A stretch of DNA of 11,916 nt from JAXDLH01 sp034666705 (GTDB taxonomy: Bacteria > Chloroflexota > UBA6077 > SHYK01), in contig JAXDLH010000290.1 in assembly GCA_034666705.1 (NCBI GenBank), positions 1 through 11,916 of the forward strand, in the 5' to 3' direction. The notes under the pieces are model-generated. The model ran no database searches and was not told the DNA's origin. It worked only from the letters and a program-made list of their open reading frames with translations. Each line of letters begins with the position of its first letter. Positions within the stretch are counted from its first letter, which is position 1. Shown piece by piece: positions 5,939 to 11,916 of the stretch. A program made the position numbers and the translations under genes.

Positions 5939-6736
5939 ATGGCGACGCTGGCCGCGCTTCGTGCTGCGCCCCGGGTGCGTGGCGTGCGCCTCAGCAGCCG
6001 GCAGCAGAGCCTGCTCGGCGTGGCGATCCTGCTCGTCTTGCTCCCCATCGCCTTCCGCATGGACCCGCGCAACTTCGCCATCTTCACCGAGGTGGCGATC
6101 TGGCAGTTCATCGGCGCCGGCGTGCTCACGGTGCTCGTCGTCTCGACTGTGGCGATCGTGGCCAGTCTGCCCATCGCGGCCGTCCTCGCCCTCGGCCGCC
6201 TGTCCACACAGCCCTGGCTCCGCTACCCCGCGATCGCCGTCGTCGAAGGGATCCGCGCGGTGCCGCTGCTGCTGCTGATCTTCTACGTGTTCCTCAGTAT
6301 GCCGCGCGACGTCCCATTCGGCCTCGGGCGGGAGACCATCGCGCTCACCCTCGCGCTGATGGTCTACACCTCGACGATCAACGCGGAGACGCTCCGCGCC
6401 GGCATTCTGGCGCTGGATCGCGGCCAGATGGAGGCGGCCCGCTCGCTCGGCCTGAGCCACTGGCAGGCGATGCGCTACGTGATCTTCCCGCAGACGTTCC
6501 GGGGCACGCTGCCGTCGCTGCTCGCCCAGTTCACCACGCTGGTCAAGGACACTTCGCTCGGCTCGCAGATCAGCATGGTCGAGCTTCTGCAGCGCGGCGT
6601 GATCATCTACCAGGGCTTCCACAACCCGATGGAGACGCTCTACGTGATCGGGCTGCTCTACTTCGCCCTCAACTTCGCGCTCGAGCAGGCCAGCCTGGCC
6701 ACCCAACGCGGCGGCCCCCAGCGCGAGCGAGGGTAG
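5939..6736 (+). CDS. gluD: Amino acid ABC transporter permease, second subunit (GluD type)
   Basis: This 265-residue permease begins 3 nt after the previous stop, so translation is probably coupled; no strong ribosome site is seen. A basic cytoplasmic N-terminus (1-22) precedes a hydrophobic segment (25-40), a short loop, and then the permease core with EGIRAVPLLLLIFYVF (103-118). The EAA loop is EAARSLGLSHWQAMRYVIFPQ (165-185). The extra N-terminal segment makes it longer than its partner, as is usual for GluD against GluC. It is the last gene of the ABC operon; the 129 nt after it, facing the convergent regulator gene, show no convincing terminator. Confidence 0.91.
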   Translation: MATLAALRAAPRVRGVRLSSRQQSLLGVAILLVLLPIAFRMDPRNFAIFTEVAIWQFIGAGVLTVLVVSTVAIVASLPIAAVLALGRLSTQPWLRYPAIAVVEGIRAVPLLLLIFYVFLSMPRDVPFGLGRETIALTLALMVYTSTINAETLRAGILALDRGQMEAARSLGLSHWQAMRYVIFPQTFRGTLPSLLAQFTTLVKDTSLGSQISMVELLQRGVIIYQGFHNPMETLYVIGLLYFALNFALEQASLATQRGGPQRERG

Positions 6737-6865
6737 CCGGGGCGGTCATGAAGCTGCGAGCGATTGCGTCTGCGGATGGTCCGCCCGGAGCAACGCACCG
6801 GCCGGGGTCAGCGCAAAGTCGTGAAGTATAGGGGCGCCGGAGGTGTACGACTGCAAAGCGGCGCA

Positions 6866-7264
6866 TCACGCCTTCGGGGAGACGGCGAGCGCGGCGTGCA
6901 CCGTGGCCAGGAGGTCATCCAGGTCGAACGGCTTGGTCACCACCGCCGCCGCGTCCAGGCTGGCGGCCCGCGCCCGGGCTTCGTGCGCGCCGGAGAGCAC
7001 CACGACTGGCACCTGCGCCTCAGGGCCCGCCAGCGCGCGCTGCGCCGCCCGGAATGCCCAGCCATCCATGACCGGCATCATGAGATCCAGCAGGATCACG
7101 CGCGGCAGCCAGCGTGCCAGCACGTCCAGTCCCTCGCGCCCGTGCCGCGCCCAGCGCACCGCAAAGCCTTCGTCGGCCAGCAGATCCATCAGCACCTGGC
7201 CGATCGCCTCGTCGTCCTCGATCAACAGCACCCGAGGACGCACGGTCTCATCCCCGGCCATCAT
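6866..7264 (-). CDS. Receiver-only response regulator
   Basis: This 132-residue protein is a single CheY-like receiver domain with no output domain. The phosphoacceptor is Asp60 in VILLDLMMPVMDGW. Acidic-pocket residues are Asp17 and Asp18 (LIEDDEA), the switch Ser is Ser91 (VVLSG), and the conserved Lys is Lys111 (VVTKPF). The start is ATG 7264, with ATG 7261 as an equally possible start; GGGAG at 7275-7271 is the ribosome site. It overlaps the end of the kinase gene by 17 nt, indicating coupled translation and a cognate pair. With no DNA-binding domain it must act by protein contact or as a phosphorelay intermediate. The target is unknown. Confidence 0.9.
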   Translation of the reverse strand: MMAGDETVRPRVLLIEDDEAIGQVLMDLLADEGFAVRWARHGREGLDVLARWLPRVILLDLMMPVMDGWAFRAAQRALAGPEAQVPVVVLSGAHEARARAASLDAAAVVTKPFDLDDLLATVHAALAVSPKA

Positions 7265-9425
7265 CCGTCGCTCCCTGCTCTCGCGGCAGCCACAACGTCA
7301 CCGTCGTCCCTTGCCCCTCCCCGGCGCTTGCCGCCGTGAGCTGGCCACCATGCTGCTCCGCGATGCGCCGACAGATGTACAGGCCGAGCCCCAGGCCAGG
7401 GATGTTTTGCCGAGCCGCATTGCTCGCCCGGCCGAACGGCTCGAAGATTCGCTCCGTCTCGTCCGGCGGCAGCCCCACACCCCCGTCGCGCACCTCCAGC
7501 GTCACACCGCCCGCGTCGGCCGCCAATCGGATGTGGATTGGACCACCGGCGGGGCTGTATTTCCGGGCGTTGTCGAGCAGGTTCGTTACGATCTGCCCGA
7601 GCCGGTCCGGGTCTGCCACCACCCAGCAGGGCTCGAGGGTGAGGTCGACGAGCACGTCATGGAGCGGGTCGTCGTCCTGCAGCGATGCGGTAAGGCGTAC
7701 CAGGGCAGTCAGGTCGACCGGCTGCAGGCGCAGCGGGAGCTCGCCGCGCTGCAGCCGCGCCACGTCGAGCAGGTCGTCGGTCAGACTCGCGAGCCGCTTG
7801 CTCCCGTGCTCGATCAACCCCACGTAGCGATCCAGTCGCGTCGGGTCCACCGGCCCGCGCTGCTGCAGCCGGCGCAGGAGCTGAGCCGTGGCGGCAATGC
7901 CGGCGACCGGATTGCGGAGCTCGTGCGACGCAATCGAGAGGAACTCGTCGCGCGCGCGGATGGCCCGTTGCGAATCCTCGTAAAGCTGCGCGCGCACCAG
8001 CGCCTGGGCGCACTGGCGGGCGACGGCGAGCATGAAGGCGCGATCGTCAGTAGTAAAGTCTTGCGGCTCCGCGAAGGTCAGCGTCATCCCGCCAATGGCG
8101 CGCTCGTCGGCGACGAGCGGAATGCACGCCCAGGCCTGGGTATCCGGGCGCGTCGCGTGCGCGACGGTCGGGTAGCGCGCCGCCAGTTCGGCCCGGTTGC
8201 CGATGCACACCAGATCGCGGGCGCGCACGGCATCCGGCCCCGGCAGCGACGCGTCGAGCGGGATGCGCGCCCACCGCTCGATCTCCTCACCGTAGTCGGC
8301 GACGGCGATGGTTTCCAGCGCCGCGCCATCCGTGCTGACGAGCTGCACCAGCCCGCGCGCCGCGCCCAACGCCGCCATCGCCTCCCGCACCGCGGCCTCG
8401 GCCCACTCAGCCGCGCTCAGCGATTGGGATAGGCGCGCCGTCAATGCCTGCAGCCGCGCCGTCCGCTCGACGAGCTGCGCGAGCACCCGCGCTTGCGCCC
8501 GCTGTTGTGCCTCAGCCTCCCGCAGCTCGGTCACGTCGTGGAACGTCGCCGCCGCGGCCATGACGCGCCCGGTCGGGTCGTGTACCGGCGCGGCGCTTAC
8601 GAGCAGCGTCCGCCGTTCGCCGTCAGCGCGTCGGAGGACCAACTCCTCGTCGACGACGACCTCGCCCAGCGCACTCGCCCGCGCCAGCGGCCACTCTTCG
8701 GGCATATAGGGGCGGCCATCTGGATGCAGCGCCTGGAATGACGAGGCGGCGGTGAGCGAGCCGGCCGGCGACGCCCCGAGCAGTCGATCGGCCGCCTCGT
8801 TGCGGATCGTAATCCGCCCGCTCGGCACCTCGGCGACGAGCACGCCAGTGGGCAGCTTCTCCAACAGGGCGATGCGCCGCGCCTCGACGCGGGCACGGTC
8901 GATTGCGGGCGCCATATAGCCCGCGATCAACTCGGCCAGCATCACCTCGGCCTCGCCGAAGGTTCCCGGCTCGCTTCCATAGAGCATAAATCGTCCGAGC
9001 AGCTCATTGGCCGCCACCAGCGGCACGAAGGCGAGGCTGCGAATCCCCTCGGCGCGAATCGTGGCGTGGTGCGCCGCGAGGCGCGGCTCGGCATCGACGT
9101 CCGGCACGACGAGCGGCTGCGGCGCGGGGTCGTCGGCCGCCCAGGGTGAGAACCCTTCGGTTGCATTGCGATAGGCATCGGACAGGTGGTGCCAGGCGGA
9201 GAAGCGCATGACCCCCTGCGGGTCGCGCAGGAGGATCGCGGCGCGCTCCACGCCGGGGAGGCGCAGCAGGGCATCGAGGGCACTGCGAGAGAAGTCTTCG
9301 AGCGCTTGCGCCCGGCCGAAGGCCTCGACGACCTCGCGCAAGCCCGACAGACTGACGAGTGGCGCCGGAGCGGCCTGGTCCCCGGGGGGATCAGCGGCGG
9401 CGGGGTTCCGCATCGCGTCGCGCAT
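7248..9425 (-). CDS. Soluble hybrid-sensor histidine kinase, GAF-PAS-GAF-HisKA-HATPase
   Basis: The 725-residue kinase has no membrane segment, so it should sense a cytoplasmic or diffusible cue. Domains in order are a GAF domain (about 30-180), PAS with its C-terminal PAC strand (about 187-303, closing with FHDVTELREAE), a second GAF (about 325-483), HisKA with phospho-acceptor His501 in SHELRNPVAG, and HATPase_c (about 603-715). The latter has N-box NLLDNARKYS (615-624), G1 DGGVGL (647-652), F-box FEPFGR and G2 GLGLGLY (677-683). No receiver domain is fused; the partner is the next gene. The start is ATG 9425, preceded by GAGGAG 4 nt upstream and by a promoter at 9504-9476; the frame extends further to 9476 but into the promoter. 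The ligand of the GAF and PAS domains cannot be told; no Cys/His haem or Fe-S motif stands out. Confidence 0.9.
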   Translation of the reverse strand: MRDAMRNPAAADPPGDQAAPAPLVSLSGLREVVEAFGRAQALEDFSRSALDALLRLPGVERAAILLRDPQGVMRFSAWHHLSDAYRNATEGFSPWAADDPAPQPLVVPDVDAEPRLAAHHATIRAEGIRSLAFVPLVAANELLGRFMLYGSEPGTFGEAEVMLAELIAGYMAPAIDRARVEARRIALLEKLPTGVLVAEVPSGRITIRNEAADRLLGASPAGSLTAASSFQALHPDGRPYMPEEWPLARASALGEVVVDEELVLRRADGERRTLLVSAAPVHDPTGRVMAAAATFHDVTELREAEAQQRAQARVLAQLVERTARLQALTARLSQSLSAAEWAEAAVREAMAALGAARGLVQLVSTDGAALETIAVADYGEEIERWARIPLDASLPGPDAVRARDLVCIGNRAELAARYPTVAHATRPDTQAWACIPLVADERAIGGMTLTFAEPQDFTTDDRAFMLAVARQCAQALVRAQLYEDSQRAIRARDEFLSIASHELRNPVAGIAATAQLLRRLQQRGPVDPTRLDRYVGLIEHGSKRLASLTDDLLDVARLQRGELPLRLQPVDLTALVRLTASLQDDDPLHDVLVDLTLEPCWVVADPDRLGQIVTNLLDNARKYSPAGGPIHIRLAADAGGVTLEVRDGGVGLPPDETERIFEPFGRASNAARQNIPGLGLGLYICRRIAEQHGGQLTAASAGEGQGTTVTLWLPREQGATDDGRG

Positions 9426-9475
9426 GCGTCTCCTCAAGGCCCGCGTATTGCGCCGCTCTCTCCTGGCGCGCCTCA

Positions 9476-9504
9476 ATCTTAGGCACCCTCGCCGGGCCGG
9501 TCAA
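9476..9504 (-). promoter_or_regulatory. Sigma70-type promoter of the kinase-regulator operon
   Basis: On the minus strand, TTGACC (9504-9499) and TAAGAT (9481-9476) are separated by exactly 17 nt. Transcription would begin near 9469, giving a leader of roughly 44 nt to ATG 9425. This is the best housekeeping promoter in the window and supports the 9425 start over longer frames. Confidence 0.6.
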
Positions 9505-9544
9505 CCAGCACTGCGCACACGGGATCCGGTACCTCGACGACGGC

Positions 9545-9594
9545 CGAGACGGTCTCGCCCGCGACTGGCGCAGAAATTGTCCCGGCCGCACAAT
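9545..9594. promoter_or_regulatory. Two small palindromes in the kinase/Rrf2 divergent region
   Basis: CGAGAC-G-GTCTCG (9545-9557) is a perfect 13-nt palindrome, and ATTGT-N9-ACAAT (9576-9580 and 9590-9594) is a spaced one. Both lie 50-100 nt upstream of the Rrf2-type regulator, a usual place for autoregulatory operators. No -35/-10 pair for that gene is clear. Support is symmetry and position only. Confidence 0.3.
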
Positions 9595-9642
9595 GACCGC
9601 AACGGCGCGCGATGCCCAGCGCTGGCCGAGGCGGAGGGCACG

Positions 9643-10080
9643 ATGAGCTTGGTCAACCCTGGCTGGTTCTCTTTGGCCATTCACGGGCTCGTGCTGCTGG
9701 CCTGCTCCGACAAGGAGGTCTGCCCCAGCAGCACGCTTGCCGAGCGCATCAATGCGCACGCCGTCTACCTGCGGCGAGTCATGGCCCTGCTGGTCCGCGC
9801 GCACATCGTCGAAGCGCGCGAGGGCCGCCATGGTGGGTACCGACTGGCCCGGGCCGCCGATCAGGTCAGCCTCGGCGAGGTCTACCGCGCCCTGCAAGAG
9901 GGCGGACCGCTCGCGCCGAGCGCGGCGGAGATCGAGCTCGATTGCCCCATCGGCGCCGGGGTGCGGTCCGCCCTCAGCGGGATCATCGACGACACCGAGG
10001 CTGCGGTGCTGGCCATCCTCGACCAGCACACGCTCGCCGAGGTGGCGGGCCGGGCCGCAGGGACACTCGCGACCGCCTGA
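9643..10080 (+). CDS. Rrf2-family transcriptional regulator, YwnA-like
   Basis: This 145-residue protein has a winged helix-turn-helix typical of Rrf2: TLAERINAHAVYLRRVMALLVRAHIVEAREGRHGGYRLAR-type sequence at 31-70, with the GxxGG(Y/F)xL wing at 61-67. The C-terminal part with LGEVYRALQ (77-85) and CPIG (101-104) matches the YwnA subgroup. Its cysteines (21, 27, 101) do not form the close triplet that ligates Fe-S in IscR and NsrR, so it probably lacks a cluster. The start is ATG 9643 after GGAGGG (9633-9638). It is divergent from the kinase operon and 113 nt ahead of the HtrA gene. It may control itself, either neighbour, or both; the effector is unknown. Confidence 0.88.
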   Translation: MSLVNPGWFSLAIHGLVLLACSDKEVCPSSTLAERINAHAVYLRRVMALLVRAHIVEAREGRHGGYRLARAADQVSLGEVYRALQEGGPLAPSAAEIELDCPIGAGVRSALSGIIDDTEAAVLAILDQHTLAEVAGRAAGTLATA

Positions 10081-10193
10081 ATCCACGGGTGACGGCTGCC
10101 CAGCCAGACCAGGCACGCATACTGTGACTCCAGGAATTGCAGTAAGGCTGCTTGCGTTCCGGCTAGGGAACAATTCTCTTCCGGAAGGCAACG

Positions 10194-11237
10194 ATGGCAT
10201 TTGATATTGCGCTGATGCGCGTAGCGGGGCTCGGCGTCGACGACACGACGGGCACGACCCCAATGACCGAGGACGCGGCTGAGGAGATCCTCGACGCATA
10301 CTCGCAAGCCGTGATCACGGTGGCCGAGCGCGTAAGCCCGGCCGTGGTCAACATCTCCGTGATGCGCACCGCGCAGGTGCGGACGCCGCAAGGCCCGCGC
10401 AGCCTCGAGGCCCCGGCGGCAGGCTCCGGCGTGATCCTCGCGCCCGACGGGTACATCCTGACCAACAGTCACGTGGTGCACGAGGGCACGCGGCTCGAGG
10501 TGACCTTCGCCGACGGGCGCGTCGTTCCTGCTACGTTGGTTGGCGACGATCCGGCCTCCGACCTCGCCGTGGTCCGGGCGCAGGTGAGCGGCCTGCCGAG
10601 CGCCGAGTTCGGCGACTCAGCACGGCTGCGTGTCGGCCAGATGGTGATCGCCATCGGCAACCCGCTTGGCTATCAGGCGACGGTGACCGCCGGCGTCGTG
10701 TCCGCGCTCGGCCGCTCGCTGCGCAGCCAGGGCGGCCGCCTGATCGAGAACGTCATCCAGACCGACGCGGCCCTCAACCCGGGGAGCTCCGGCGGGCCGC
10801 TCGTCGACTCTCGCGGCCGGGTGGTCGGCATCAACACGGCAATCATCCAGGGCGCGCAGGGCATCTGCTTCGCGGTACCCGTCAACACCGCGCGCTGGGT
10901 CGCCGGTTTGCTCATCAAAGACGGTCGGATCCAGCGGGCGTACCTGGGGATCACGGGCGAAGCGCGGCCGATCCACGCCCGGGTGGCCCGCGAGCTCGGC
11001 ATCGCCGTCCGCAGTGGCATCGGCGTCCAGCAGGTTACGCCAGGCAGCCCGGCCGAGGTGGCTGGGGTGCGCGCCGGCGACACGATCGTCGCGGTCGATG
11101 GACTGCCCACCACCACGGTTGACGACGTTCACCGCCTGATGACTCGCGCGCCGGTGGGCACGACAGTCGTGGTGAGTGTGCTCCGTTACGGCGAGCGACT
11201 CGAGCTGCGGGCGACCCTCACCGAAGCGCCAGCGTAG
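10194..11237 (+). CDS. HtrA/DegP-type S1C serine protease with one PDZ domain
   Basis: The 347-residue protein has a trypsin-like protease domain (about 45-240) with intact triad His93 (TNSHVV), Asp123 (ASDLAVV) and Ser199 (NPGSSGG), then a single PDZ domain (about 248-340, GVQQVTPGSPAEVAGVRAGD). HtrA proteases degrade or hold misfolded proteins. Unlike most, this one has no signal peptide or membrane anchor: the first 45 residues are acidic and helical. It is therefore predicted cytoplasmic, or the true start is elsewhere. The start is ATG 10194, with GGAAGG (10183-10188) 5 nt upstream; ATG 10263 is an internal alternative without a ribosome site. No clear promoter is seen in the 113-nt gap after the Rrf2 gene. 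A 7-bp hairpin (11227-11233 with 11241-11247) spans the stop. Confidence 0.9.
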   Translation: MAFDIALMRVAGLGVDDTTGTTPMTEDAAEEILDAYSQAVITVAERVSPAVVNISVMRTAQVRTPQGPRSLEAPAAGSGVILAPDGYILTNSHVVHEGTRLEVTFADGRVVPATLVGDDPASDLAVVRAQVSGLPSAEFGDSARLRVGQMVIAIGNPLGYQATVTAGVVSALGRSLRSQGGRLIENVIQTDAALNPGSSGGPLVDSRGRVVGINTAIIQGAQGICFAVPVNTARWVAGLLIKDGRIQRAYLGITGEARPIHARVARELGIAVRSGIGVQQVTPGSPAEVAGVRAGDTIVAVDGLPTTTVDDVHRLMTRAPVGTTVVVSVLRYGERLELRATLTEAPA

Positions 11238-11301
11238 CATGCTGGCGGGGCAGGTCGACGATCATTGCCTCCGTCAAATCGTCGCCACCGCCCAACACAC
11301 A

Positions 11302-11335
11302 GTGCGAGGCCCCGGTTTCCCGGGGCCTCGTGCTT
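11302..11335 (+). terminator. Rho-independent terminator of the HtrA gene
   Basis: CGAGGCCCCGG (11305-11315) and CCGGGGCCTCG (11320-11330) form a perfect 11-bp stem with loop TTTC, extendable by wobble pairs, and are followed by TGCTTT. It lies about 65 nt after the HtrA stop and 30 nt before the end of the convergent gene. The short T-run is on the plus strand, so it mainly serves the HtrA gene. Confidence 0.7.
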
Positions 11336-11365
11336 TGCAGTGCAATCGAACTGCTGGTTGACTCG

Positions 11366-11916
11366 TTAGTAGCCTGGAGTCGACGTGCGCGGGGCAGTTG
11401 CCGGCGCCGACGGAGCCGGTGTCGACGGGGCGGTGGTGGTTGTGCTTCCGCCAGTACCCGTGGTCGTGGTCGTTCCGGTTGTGCCACCGGTGGCCGCGGC
11501 ACCAGTCGTGGTCGTCGTGCTGCCGCTCCCAGCGAGCGTGGCGGGCTGGGTCTGGTTACCGCCTGCCGCCGGCTGCGTGCTGCCCGGCGCGGAGACGATG
11601 CTGGACGAGTTCGACTGCGCCGCCGCGAGCGGCGTCGTCAGTGTCGCGCAGCTATTGACCGGCACCGCCTGGCCTGTTGCCGACAGCACGCTGAGGCTAT
11701 CGACGCTGCCGGTGATCGAAGCCAATTGGCCGAACCGGAGCGATCCGATGGACGACGTCGGCGTCAAAATAACGCCCTGGCCGTCGATCGCGATCACACC
11801 ATAGCCGAACGGTATGACGGGCGCGACGAGCGCCGAGACAATTCCGCACAGACTCACTGTGCCTGGGCCCTTGATGAACGTGGTCGGTGGCGTCGGGGTC
11901 ACCTGGTCGCGCTCGG
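11366..11916 (-). CDS. Probable secreted or surface protein with Thr/Ser-rich tail (5' partial)
   Basis: I do not recognise this gene with confidence. The frame is open from the right window edge to TAA at 11366, giving at least 182 residues, and the start is not visible (GTG 11902 is possible but unlikely). Counting from 11902, residues 12-88 look like a small beta-rich domain with two Cys (19 and 85) and repeated Gly-Val/Gly-Leu turns (GVIAIDGQGVIL, FGQLASITGSV), loosely like the OB-fold repeats of DUF5666 proteins. Residues 93-178 are low-complexity Thr, Ser, Gly, Ala and Pro, with runs of up to five Thr. Such tails are usual in wall-spanning or O-glycosylated exported proteins. Codons are GC-ending in this strand; the opposite Val-rich frame is a shadow. 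Confidence 0.62.
   Translation of the reverse strand, partial: ERDQVTPTPPTTFIKGPGTVSLCGIVSALVAPVIPFGYGVIAIDGQGVILTPTSSIGSLRFGQLASITGSVDSLSVLSATGQAVPVNSCATLTTPLAAAQSNSSSIVSAPGSTQPAAGGNQTQPATLAGSGSTTTTTGAAATGGTTGTTTTTGTGGSTTTTAPSTPAPSAPATAPRTSTPGY

Noticed and set aside
5015..6706. Minus-strand open frame of 563 codons across both permease genes
   Set aside because: Composition is Glu/Arg/His/Asp-rich and repetitive, as expected when permease codons are read in antisense. The plus strand has intact EAA motifs.
6843..8432. Plus-strand open frame of 529 codons opposite the kinase and regulator
   Set aside because: It has no domain and overlaps intact kinase and receiver motifs on the other strand.
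10151..10193. Promoter-like and palindromic sequence upstream of the HtrA gene (GTTCC-N6-GGAAC, CTTCCGGAAG)
   Set aside because: No -35/-10 pair with acceptable spacing was found, and the palindromes are short. The second includes the ribosome site.
11385..11804. Val/Pro-rich plus-strand frame opposite the Thr-rich tail
   Set aside because: The Val runs are simply the antisense reading of Thr codons (ACC/ACG). The minus strand has better codon usage and a structured domain.

Overview
The window is chromosomal DNA from a strongly GC-rich bacterium. I infer Chloroflexota or a related Terrabacteria lineage, though nothing here is a phylogenetic marker. The hints are a glutamate-type ABC operon in the order ATPase, binding protein, permease, permease (as in corynebacterial gluABCD); a lipoprotein binding protein; a Bacillus/Mycobacterium-type SOS box; palindromic interspersed repeats, one carrying the GTCATCCTG...CAGGATGAC pattern I associate with Chloroflexota; and a membrane protein with a PD40 propeller. 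No rRNA, tRNA, CRISPR array, transposase or phage gene is visible.

Layout. 1-56 is a perfect inverted repeat. 129-821 (+) encodes a TIGR03943/DUF1980 (YcgQ-like) membrane protein with a His-rich loop; its usual permease partner would lie off the left edge. 822-1385 has no gene but holds a large composite palindrome: two oppositely oriented arrays of a degenerate 24-bp unit (901-1044 and 1232-1363) around a REP-like stem-loop (1126-1202). 1386-2777 (+) encodes a membrane-anchored protein with an Ig-like domain and a PD40 beta-propeller. 2841-3248 (-) encodes a VOC/glyoxalase-fold protein; its putative -10 box directly abuts a perfect SOS-type palindrome (CGAAC-N4-GTTCG).

3471-6736 (+) is a complete polar amino acid ABC importer, most like glutamate/aspartate systems: ATPase, lipoprotein binding protein, and two EAA-motif permeases. 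A 12-bp-stem inverted repeat lies between the binding protein and the first permease, where it could shape operon stoichiometry.

9425-6866 (-) is a two-gene signalling operon: a soluble GAF-PAS-GAF histidine kinase overlapping by 17 nt a receiver-only response regulator, driven by a good sigma70-type promoter (TTGACC-N17-TAAGAT). Divergent from it is a YwnA-like Rrf2-family regulator (9643-10080), followed by an HtrA-type serine protease with one PDZ domain and no export signal (10194-11237), ending in a clear hairpin terminator. The right edge (11366-11916, -) is the C-terminal part of a probable secreted protein with a Thr/Ser/Gly-rich tail.

Most genes are recognisable housekeeping or accessory functions. 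I do not see a clearly new multi-gene system. The least explained items are the composite palindrome at 901-1363, the SOS-like operator before the VOC gene, and the stem-loop inside the ABC operon.
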